A stretch of 64,000 nt of DNA, taken from positions 620,001-684,000 of the forward strand of contig JAKLGA010000001.1 in the NCBI GenBank assembly GCA_022710975.1. Direction: 5' to 3'. The notes under the pieces are model-generated. The model searched no databases and was not told where the DNA came from. It saw only the letters and a list, made by a program, of their open reading frames with translations. Numbering within the stretch: position 1 is the first letter of the stretch; each line of letters begins with the position of its first letter. Shown here one piece after another: positions 1 through 6,878 of the stretch. The position numbers were made by a program, and so were the translations under genes. Origin of the DNA: Myxococcota bacterium. GTDB taxonomy: Bacteria > Myxococcota > B64-G9.

Positions 1-1128
1 CGTGTCCTCGGTGGCCACCACCACGGTCTGCTGGATCTTGTTCTCCAGCTCCCGGATGTTGCCCGGCCAGTTGTAGCCGACCAGCTTCTGCAGGGCGAGC
101 GGCGAGATCTCGGACACGTCCTTGTCGTGCTCCTTGGCGAACTTGCGCAGGAAGTGGTTGGCCAGCAGCGGGATGTCCTCCTTGCGGTCCCGCAGCGGCG
201 GGATGCGGATGGGCACGATGTTCAGCCGGTAGTAGAGGTCGTCGCGGAACTGGCCCTCCGCGATGGCCGCCTTGAGATCGCGGTTGGTGGCCGAGATGAT
301 GCGCACGTCCACGTGGATGGTCTTGTTGCTGCCGAGCGGCTTGACCTCCTTCTCCTGGAGGAAGCGCAGCAGCTTGACCTGGACCTTGGTGCTGATCTCC
401 CCGACCTCGTCGAGGAACAGCGTGCCGGTGTTGGCCTCCTCCACCAGCCCGGGCGTGTCGGAGTGCGCGTCGGTGAAGGCGCCGCGCTTGTAGCCGAACA
501 GTTCGCTCTCCAGCAGGTTCTCGGGCAGGGCCCCGCAGTTGACCGGCACGAACGGGCGGCTGGCCCTCCGGGAGAAGTAGTGGATGGTGCGGGCGATGAG
601 CTCCTTGCCGGTGCCGCTCTCACCGTAGACCACCACCGAGGCGTCGGTCTGGGCGATGGCCGGCAGCGTCTCGATCACCTTGCGCATGGAGGCCGAGTTG
701 CCCACGACGTGCTCGCGGTCCGTGTACTGGCGGAGCGAGGTCTTCAGCCGGTGGATCTCCCGGGAGAGGTGCAGCTTCTCCATGGCTCGCCGCACGCGGT
801 GGCAGAACACCTCGCGGGTGAGCGGCTTGGTGATGTAGTCGTGGGCCCCGGACTGGAGGAAGTGCACGGCGTCCTCGATGGTGCCGTAGCTCGTCATGAT
901 GATCACCGGGATCTCGGGGTTGAGCTTCAGCACCGCGTCCAGCACGGCGTCCCCGCTGACCTCGGGCATGCGGATGTCGGTCACCACCACGTTGATGTCG
1001 CCGCGCTGGATGAGCTCGAGCGCCTCCTTGCCGTTCGAGGCGAGCACGAGCTCGTACTCCTCGTTCCGGCAAAACACCTCGATGAGGTAGCGGGTGTTGG
1101 GATCATCGTCGACGACGAGGACTTTCAA
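1..1128 (-). CDS. NtrC-family sigma-54-dependent response regulator (3' part cut by window edge)
   Basis: This is a two-component response regulator that would activate sigma-54 RNA polymerase. The start is a TTG at 1128 behind a clear GGAGG (about 1135-1139); no ATG start is available in frame. The receiver domain covers residues 1-120, with acidic residues D7-D9, phosphoacceptor D51 in VVVTDIRMP and the conserved Lys in ITKPL. The AAA+ domain follows, with Walker A GESGTGKE near residues 167-174 and LFLDEVGE as Walker B. The sigma-54 contact loop near 214-219 reads GAFTDA instead of GAFTGA. The protein continues past the edge, so the Fis-type DNA-binding domain is not visible. The gap upstream holds a plus-strand sigma-54 promoter that this regulator might control (inference from proximity). 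Confidence 0.93.
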   Translation of the reverse strand, partial: MKVLVVDDDPNTRYLIEVFCRNEEYELVLASNGKEALELIQRGDINVVVTDIRMPEVSGDAVLDAVLKLNPEIPVIIMTSYGTIEDAVHFLQSGAHDYITKPLTREVFCHRVRRAMEKLHLSREIHRLKTSLRQYTDREHVVGNSASMRKVIETLPAIAQTDASVVVYGESGTGKELIARTIHYFSRRASRPFVPVNCGALPENLLESELFGYKRGAFTDAHSDTPGLVEEANTGTLFLDEVGEISTKVQVKLLRFLQEKEVKPLGSNKTIHVDVRIISATNRDLKAAIAEGQFRDDLYYRLNIVPIRIPPLRDRKEDIPLLANHFLRKFAKEHDKDVSEISPLALQKLVGYNWPGNIRELENKIQQTVVVATEDT

Positions 1129-1319
1129 GGCTACCTCCGGGGCAGACTTGCCGCACCGTCAACATCTCGAAATGAAATAGAAATACAGAATTCTCCAAAA
1201 TCCGCGTGGTAAACATACCCCAATTACTCCGAACATGGCAAGAGAAATCATCTCGGTCGCGCTCCATCAACAGGCTGTTTCCCAAGCGATTATTTTTTTA
1301 CCCGGAGGACCGGTGGTAA

Positions 1320-1335
1320 TGGCACGCCTCCTGCT
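1320..1335 (+). promoter_or_regulatory. sigma-54 (-24/-12) promoter for a small RNA
   Basis: The sequence TGGCACG, four bases, then CTGCT matches the consensus TGGCAYR-N4-TTGCW at all but one position, with the required ten bases between GG (1321-1322) and GC (1333-1334). It points away from the response-regulator gene, and no ORF of its own follows. A transcript would begin near 1346. The 150 bp upstream (1140-1300) is unusually AT-rich for this genome and could hold the activator-binding sites. A short inverted repeat, GAGA-N5-TCTC, lies near 1239-1253. Confidence 0.6.
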
Positions 1336-1345
1336 ATACCTGCCG

Positions 1346-1604
1346 CACGAGGAGTCGGTCCACAGAGTCGGCGAATACAGCGGGTAGGAAGGCGGCTCCT
1401 CACTGAAAACCGGATGCGTTTAGAGGAGGAATCGCTGCGGGCCGGCATGGTTTCCCCCCCGCCTGCGGGTCTGCACGAGAACTCCTCATTTTTTGGGAGG
1501 TGCGCTCTACGGGCATGCGGGTTCCCCCCCCACCCGCGCTCATGAACGCATCTCCCACTTTTTTTGTCCTGAGCGTGCCCGGGCCCCCACCCGGGCATTT
1601 TTTT
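1346..1604 (+). ncRNA. candidate sigma-54-dependent small RNA with two C-rich hairpin loops
   Basis: No convincing protein is encoded on either strand of this gap. It is bounded on the plus strand by a sigma-54 promoter (1320-1335) and an intrinsic terminator (1576-1604), giving a transcript of about 260 nt. Two related units start at 1444 and 1512. Each begins GGCATG and contains a C7 (1454-1460) or C8 (1524-1531) run. In the second unit the C8 run is the loop of a GCGGGT/ACCCGC stem (1517-1537). In the first, the C7 run lies in a loop closed by GCGGGC/GCCTGC. Each unit is followed by CTCCTCA or CTCCCAC and a T-run. Unpaired C-rich and CUCC segments could pair with Shine-Dalgarno sequences. 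The RNA ends inside the stop codon of the convergent protease gene. It is predicted from sequence only. Confidence 0.5.
1576..1604 (+). terminator. intrinsic terminator on the plus strand
   Basis: A perfect 8-bp stem TGCCCGGG/CCCGGGCA with a 6-base loop is followed directly by seven T residues (1598-1604). The T-run is on the plus strand only; read from the minus strand the hairpin is followed by CGCTCAGG. It therefore terminates plus-strand transcription from the left, not the protease operon, and its last two bases overlap that gene's TAA. Confidence 0.7.
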
Positions 1605-4059
1605 ACCGGATCTGCAGAGACAGCCAGGGCAGCAGGGCCAGCGCGGGCTCCTGGCTGAGGGCTGCCAGGGCCGCGAGCTGCTGGAGCGCGCCGCGCAGGC
1701 TCTCGGGCAGGAGCTCCGCCTCGGTCGAGCCCAGGCCGAGCTCTCCCAGGAGTCGCATCAGCGTCCAGCGGGCCTTGGGCAGGTGGACCAGCCGCACCGG
1801 GTCCTCCGGGCCGAGCCCGATGCGCTCGCGGGCCAGGGCGAGGGCCTTGTGCAGGCCCCCGAGCTCGTCCACCAGGCCGCGCGCCCGCGCCTGCTGGCCG
1901 GTCCAGACCCGACCCTGGGCGACCTCCTCGACCCGGGTGCGCTCGAGCTGCCGTCCCTCCGCCACGCGATCGACGAACACCTTGTAGAAGCCGTCGACCA
2001 CCGCCTGCAGCCGGGCGAGCTCCTCCGGCGTGCGGCCGCGCAGGTAGGAGTAGAGGTCGGCCTTCTCGCCGCGCCCGATGACCTCCTGACTCACCCCGAG
2101 CCGGGCCGCCAGCTCGCTGAGATCGAACAGCAGGCTGAAGACGCCAATCGACCCCGTGAGCGTGGCCGGGTTGGCCACGATGGCGTGGGCGGGGACCGCG
2201 ATGTAGTAGCCCCCCGACGCCGCCACACCGACCATCGAGACGATGAGCGGCTTCTTCTCCCGCAGGCGCTTGAGCTCGTTCCACAGCAGCTCGGAGGCCA
2301 GCCCGCTGCCGCCAGGCGAGTCGATGCGCAGCACCACCGCCTCGACCTCCGGATCGCGGGCCAGGCTGCGCAGGGTGCGGAGCAGCTCACGCACCGGCAT
2401 GCCAGGCAGCAGGCCCCCCTGCCCGTAAGAGATGCTGCCCTGGGCGTGGACCACGGCGATGGTCGGCGGAGGGCTCCAGCGGTCGTCCAGCCAGCGCTCC
2501 TCACGGTAGCGCCCCAGGTAGCTCGGGGCGTGGCCGAGCAGCTTCTCGAGCGGCGCGTCGAGATCGTGGATGTGCTCGATCCCGTCCACGAGGCGCCGGG
2601 TGAGCGCCTCCTCCGGGGTGAGCAGGCCCTCGTCCACCGCCTGCTGGACCTGCTCGCGGGACAGGCCACGCCCCTCGGCGATGGCCGTGAACTGCTGGTC
2701 GGCGAGCTCGTCCGCCAGGCTGTCGAGCACCTCGCGGCTCTCCGGGCTCGGCTCCTCGCGGGTGAACATCTCCACCGCCGACTTGTACTTGCCGGCCTGC
2801 ACCGACTCGGCCCGGCCGCCCACGAGGGTCAGGGCGCCGCCGAGGAACAACGCCGACACCTGCGGTCCGGTCACGGCCCAGCTCCCGCCCGGCGAGAGGA
2901 AGATGCGGTCCGCGCCGGCGGCCAGGTAGTAGCTCTCGTTGGTCGCGGTCTCCAGGTGGAAGACGAGCTTCTTGCCTGCGGCCCGGACGGCGGCGCAAGC
3001 CTCGCGCAGCTCCTGGACGCGGGTCAGGCCGAGCTCGACGTCCTCCACCCGCACCAGCACCGAGTCCACGCCCTCGTCGCGGGCGGCGTAGCGCAGGGCG
3101 AGCTCCGCGTCGTACAGGGTCGGGCGGCTCGAAAACAGCCCGCGCTTGACGTCGGCGTCGGCCAGCTCCCCGTCGAGGACGATCACGGCGGTCTGCCCGT
3201 GCAGCACGCGGAATCCCGGGCGGGGCTCGAGCGACATGCGGGCGCCCACCACCAGGCCCTGGTTGACGTACTCCTCCTCGCCGCCGAAGCTGGTGTAGCC
3301 CGAGACGCCGAGGTGAGGCAGGTCCAGCGCCAGGCCGAACCCGAAGGCGCCCTCCAGGTCGGCCGAGGCGAACAGCGACAGCCCCTCCCAGACCTGGGCC
3401 TGGGCCGTGAAGCGGATGGACGGGTCGCCCAGATCCTCGAGCATGCGGTAGTCGACCGCCAGCGTCAGCGTCTCCGGCGCGAACCACAGGGGACGCGCGG
3501 CCACGGACAGATCCAGGCTGCGGTGGCCGTGGCTGCCCCCGAGCCGGGCCTCGGCCAGATCGCGGCCCACCAGACCGAAGGACAGGTAGCGCCAGGGGCG
3601 CAGCATCACGCCGACGAACCAGTCCACCGCGGGATCCGCGTCGGTCTCGGTCGGATCCAGGACGCTCAGCCCCACGGCCAGGGCCGCCAGGTCCCACAGC
3701 GGCGCGCTCAGCGCCAGGTCGAACTTGAGGTAGTCTCGCGCCTGATCGTCCACGTTGGGGTTCAGGTACTGGACCGAGGCGCTCACCCAGGGCGTGGAGA
3801 TGAACAGGCCATCGGCCCGGCCGGCGGCCTGGAACTGCTGACCCCAGCGCTCGTGGTGCAGGTAGGCCACCTCGAGCGTGCCCCCCCAGGCCAGGCCGGC
3901 CGGGTTCCAGGCCAGGCACAGCGGGCCGCGGCACGCGGCCGCCGAGTCGGCCGGCAGGGCCATGTCGTAGGCGCCGGCGCTCTGGGCGCGGGCGAGTCCG
4001 CTGGCCAGCAGGCACGGCGCCAGGATCGCGGTCAGGGCGGCGGGCACCAGGCGTCTCAT
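1603..4059 (-). CDS. sppA: signal peptide peptidase SppA (S49) fused to an N-terminal barrel-like domain
   Basis: This is an 818-aa exported Ser/Lys protease of the S49 family. After a signal peptide (residues 1-25) come about 250 residues that do not belong to SppA. They include NPAGLAW and a run of amphipathic segments with alternating glycine and aromatic residues, resembling PorV/OmpP1-type outer-membrane proteins. The tandem SppA halves follow. The catalytic Lys is K426 in KYKSAVE and the nucleophile S615 in GVAASGGYY; TGSIGVF and QGRVWTGQQA are also present. E. coli SppA has 618 residues and a membrane anchor instead of this extension. The ATG overlaps the stop of the upstream sigma-54 activator by 4 bp (ATGA), so the two are coupled. 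The protease assignment is firm; the barrel reading of the N-terminus is inferred. Confidence 0.92.
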   Translation of the reverse strand: MRRLVPAALTAILAPCLLASGLARAQSAGAYDMALPADSAAACRGPLCLAWNPAGLAWGGTLEVAYLHHERWGQQFQAAGRADGLFISTPWVSASVQYLNPNVDDQARDYLKFDLALSAPLWDLAALAVGLSVLDPTETDADPAVDWFVGVMLRPWRYLSFGLVGRDLAEARLGGSHGHRSLDLSVAARPLWFAPETLTLAVDYRMLEDLGDPSIRFTAQAQVWEGLSLFASADLEGAFGFGLALDLPHLGVSGYTSFGGEEEYVNQGLVVGARMSLEPRPGFRVLHGQTAVIVLDGELADADVKRGLFSSRPTLYDAELALRYAARDEGVDSVLVRVEDVELGLTRVQELREACAAVRAAGKKLVFHLETATNESYYLAAGADRIFLSPGGSWAVTGPQVSALFLGGALTLVGGRAESVQAGKYKSAVEMFTREEPSPESREVLDSLADELADQQFTAIAEGRGLSREQVQQAVDEGLLTPEEALTRRLVDGIEHIHDLDAPLEKLLGHAPSYLGRYREERWLDDRWSPPPTIAVVHAQGSISYGQGGLLPGMPVRELLRTLRSLARDPEVEAVVLRIDSPGGSGLASELLWNELKRLREKKPLIVSMVGVAASGGYYIAVPAHAIVANPATLTGSIGVFSLLFDLSELAARLGVSQEVIGRGEKADLYSYLRGRTPEELARLQAVVDGFYKVFVDRVAEGRQLERTRVEEVAQGRVWTGQQARARGLVDELGGLHKALALARERIGLGPEDPVRLVHLPKARWTLMRLLGELGLGSTEAELLPESLRGALQQLAALAALSQEPALALLPWLSLQIR

Positions 4060-5942
4060 GCGTCACCTCCATCGCTCGGGGCCGGCGGTTTCAGGCCGAG
4101 GCGCTCGAGCTTGAGCAGCAGCGCCTGGCGGGTGATGCCCAGTTGCCGCGCGGCGTGGGTGCGGTTGCCTCCGCAGCGTGTCAGCGCCTCCTCGACCAGG
4201 ATGCGCTCGACCCGCGCGAGCTGCGCCTTGAGCTCCCCCTGGCCGGCCGCGCGGCAGGCGCGCGCCAGGGGATCCTCCTGGGCGAAGGCCAGGTGACCCA
4301 GCTCGATGCGGGCCTCGCCGGCCGCCGCGATGAGCGCGCGGTGCACCTCGTTGGACAGTTCGCGCACGTTGCCCGGGTAGTCGCGGGCGGACAGCGCCCG
4401 CATCGCCTCCGGGGACACCTCCGGCACGGGCAGGCTGTCCTGCGCGGCCAGGCGCGCGAGCAGGTGCTCGACCAGCAGCGGGATGTCCTCGCGGCGCTCG
4501 GCCAGCGAGGGCACCTTCAGGGGGAAGACGTGGATACGGTAGAACAGATCCTCGCGGAAGCGGCCGGCGCGCACCTCGGCCGCGAGATCGCGGTGGGTGG
4601 CGCAGATCACCCGCACGTCCACCCGCTTGGTCCGCGTGCCGCCGACCGGCTGGACCTCGCGGGTCTCCAGGACGCGCAGCAGCTTGACCTGCAGGGCCGG
4701 GCTCATCTCGCCGATCTCGTCCAGGAACAGGCTGCCGCCGTGGGCCACCTCGAACAACCCCTCGCGGTCGCGGTGCGCGCCGGTGAAGGCGCCCTTGCGG
4801 TGGCCGAACAGCTCGCTCTCCAGCAGGCTGTCCACCAGGGCCCCGCAGTTCAGCGCCGCGAACAGCCCGGCGTGGCGCAGGCTCTGGCGGTGGAGCTCGC
4901 GGGCCACCAGCTCCTTGCCGGAGCCCGAGGGCCCCAGGACGAGCACCGTGGCGTCGGTCACGGCCACGCCGCGGAGCTCCTTGCGCAGCCGCTCCATGGC
5001 CGCGCTCCGGCCGACCAGCTCCTGGCCGGCCCGCCCCTCGGCCCGCTCGCGCAGGTAGCGGTTCTGGGCCAGGAGCTGGGCCCGGGCCCGCTCCAGGGCC
5101 GCGAGCGCCGCGAGCTCCGCCAGGCGGCGGGCGAGGAAGGCGGCCGCGAGCTGGAGGCCGTCCAGCTCCTCGGCCGGAGGCGCCTCCGCGCGGAAGCGCA
5201 CCAGCAGGCTCGCCACCGCCCCCTGAGGGGCCGGCAGCGGCACGGCCACCATGGCTCCGCGGGCGTCCGCCGGGCGCAGCACCAGGAGCTCTCCAGCGGC
5301 GCCGGGGGGCGGCGCCGTCCACGCGTCCAGCGCCGCGGCGGGCCCCCACAGCACCTCCCGCGCGGCGTCGGCCGGGCCGAGCCACAGGCCCGCGTCCGCC
5401 CCGGGCAGGTTGCCGGGCAGCCACCCCGCGGCCACCCGGCGCACCGCGGCCGCCTCGTCCGCGCGCCCCAGGGCCTCGGCCAGCTCGAGGAAGGGCGCCA
5501 GCCCCCGCCCCGCGGCCTGCAGCCGCCCGGACAGCTCCAGCGCCCCGGCCAGCCTGGCGGTCGCCACCAGGGTGAGGCCCGCGGGTGGAGCCGCGCCGGC
5601 CCCGGCCGCGCTGGCGCCGGCGCTGGCCGCCAGCACCTCGAGCACCAGCGGCGTCGCGTCCGAGCCCAGCAGCAGCCGGTCCCCGGTGCGCAGCTCCAGC
5701 CCGGGCCCTCCCGGCGCGAGCGGTGTCCGCAGCCCGGCCCGCTCCAGGGCCGAGCCGTTGGTCGAGCGCAGGTCCTCGACGGCGTAGCCCTCGCCCCGCC
5801 GCTGGATGCGGGCGTGCAGCGCGGACACGTGGGGATCGTCCAGGACGAGGTCCGCCGGCGCCCCCCGGCCGAGGCTGACGGACTCGGCCTCCTCCGGGAA
5901 GTCGAACACGGGGCCCTCGGGCAACCTTCGCAACCGCAGCAA
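4056..5942 (-). CDS. FHA-domain sigma-54-dependent transcriptional activator
   Basis: This 628-aa enhancer-binding protein takes its signal by phosphopeptide recognition, not by a receiver domain. An FHA domain occupies residues 10-105 (SLGRGAPADLVL, VSALHARI, DLRSTNGSALERAG). A GAF-like region follows (about 150-285), then the AAA+ domain with Walker A GPSGSGKE near 336, GAFTGA near 381 and LFLDEIGE. A Fis-type helix-turn-helix ends the protein (GGNRTHAARQLGITRQALL). It lies 24 bp after the TPR protein gene and two genes after the Ser/Thr kinase. In Myxococcus such FHA activators are tied to Ser/Thr phosphorylation, so this kinase is a plausible partner (inference). It overlaps sppA by 4 bp. 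Confidence 0.93.
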   Translation of the reverse strand: MLRLRRLPEGPVFDFPEEAESVSLGRGAPADLVLDDPHVSALHARIQRRGEGYAVEDLRSTNGSALERAGLRTPLAPGGPGLELRTGDRLLLGSDATPLVLEVLAASAGASAAGAGAAPPAGLTLVATARLAGALELSGRLQAAGRGLAPFLELAEALGRADEAAAVRRVAAGWLPGNLPGADAGLWLGPADAAREVLWGPAAALDAWTAPPPGAAGELLVLRPADARGAMVAVPLPAPQGAVASLLVRFRAEAPPAEELDGLQLAAAFLARRLAELAALAALERARAQLLAQNRYLRERAEGRAGQELVGRSAAMERLRKELRGVAVTDATVLVLGPSGSGKELVARELHRQSLRHAGLFAALNCGALVDSLLESELFGHRKGAFTGAHRDREGLFEVAHGGSLFLDEIGEMSPALQVKLLRVLETREVQPVGGTRTKRVDVRVICATHRDLAAEVRAGRFREDLFYRIHVFPLKVPSLAERREDIPLLVEHLLARLAAQDSLPVPEVSPEAMRALSARDYPGNVRELSNEVHRALIAAAGEARIELGHLAFAQEDPLARACRAAGQGELKAQLARVERILVEEALTRCGGNRTHAARQLGITRQALLLKLERLGLKPPAPSDGGDA

Positions 5943-5966
5943 GCGCGTGCCTCCCCGTCCAGGGCG

Positions 5967-6854
5967 CTACAGCTCGAATTGCAGGCCGGCGGCCAGGCCG
6001 ATCGTCAGCGACGTGCGGCCCTCGTCGGGCAGCGCCGTGAGGGCGGGCACCACGCACACGCCCAGCCGGAGCCAGGACAGCAGGCGGAAGTCCACGCCCA
6101 GCCGCAGGGGGACCCACACGCCGCTCTTGGCCTCCTCGCCCAGGACGCCGAAGTGGTGGAGGCCGAAGCCCAGCATGGCCTGCAGGCCCACCGGCCCGAC
6201 GTCTCCCGCCACGCCCACCTCCAGCCAGGCGCCCAGCGCCTGCAGGGCCGCGTCCCTGCCCTCCGTCCGCAGGCCGTGCTGGGACCAGCGCAGGCCCAGC
6301 CCCACCCGCACCAGGGCGTTGAGCTCGAGCGAGGCCTCGAGCTCCAGCAGCGGCCCGTGCTGCAGGAGCTCGGCGTCGCGGCCCAGCAGGAACTCCCCGC
6401 CACCTCCCAGGCCGAGGCGCAGCCAGGTGTCGGCCCGGGCTTCGGCCTGGGCGTCGGCCCGGGCGTCACCCGGGCCGGGCCCGGGCGTCCGCAGGCGGCG
6501 GGCCTCCTCAAGCGCGGCCTGGAGCTTGGGCGGGGCCTCGGCCGGCAGGGCCAGGCTGGGCTCCCGCTCCAGCAGGCGCTGCAGGGCGGCCACGGCCGCC
6601 TCGCGCTGGCCGAGCGCCAGGTGGCTCTCCGCCAGCCGGGTCAGGCCCAGCCGCAGCCGCTCCGCCGGCAGGTACGGCGCCGTGCAGGCCGCGCCCAGCA
6701 GCTCCACCGCGCAGGCGTAGTCCAGCTCGGCGAAGCACTGCAGGCCTGCCTCGAGCGGATCGGCCTGGTCCGCGGGTCGGGCTGGCGTGGGCAGCAGCAG
6801 GGCCCAGGCGCACAGGCCGACGAGCAGGCCGGAGGGCAATCGCGGTTCAGGCAT
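5967..6854 (-). CDS. exported TPR-type protein with barrel-like C-terminal half
   Basis: The 295-aa product has a signal peptide (about 1-28, ending PTPARPADQ). Helical repeats follow at about 30-130, resembling tetratricopeptide units (ERLRLGLTRLAESHLALGQ and AVAALQRLLEREPSLALP). The C-terminal 150 residues show alternating hydrophobic strands (LRLGLGGGGEFLLG, LGLRWSQHGLR) and a terminal LQFEL, suggesting a small outer-membrane barrel. It sits between the kinase and FHA-activator genes in one operon, 24 bp from each. I recognise no named family. A role as cell-surface sensor or cargo of the kinase pathway would be a guess. Confidence 0.75.
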   Translation of the reverse strand: MPEPRLPSGLLVGLCAWALLLPTPARPADQADPLEAGLQCFAELDYACAVELLGAACTAPYLPAERLRLGLTRLAESHLALGQREAAVAALQRLLEREPSLALPAEAPPKLQAALEEARRLRTPGPGPGDARADAQAEARADTWLRLGLGGGGEFLLGRDAELLQHGPLLELEASLELNALVRVGLGLRWSQHGLRTEGRDAALQALGAWLEVGVAGDVGPVGLQAMLGFGLHHFGVLGEEAKSGVWVPLRLGVDFRLLSWLRLGVCVVPALTALPDEGRTSLTIGLAAGLQFEL

Positions 6855-6878
6855 GACGGGCGCAGTCTAGCCCAAGGC

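Noticed and set aside
127-1212. Long open frames on the strand opposite the response regulator and opposite most other genes, some over 1000 codons
   Set aside because: They are mirror frames caused by high third-position GC. They are rich in Arg, Pro, Gly and Ala, lack domain signatures and overlap genes with clear motifs.
1446-1470. Possible riboswitch in the gap upstream of the response regulator
   Set aside because: The structured part is on the strand opposite the regulator and has its own promoter and terminator, so an independent RNA fits better.
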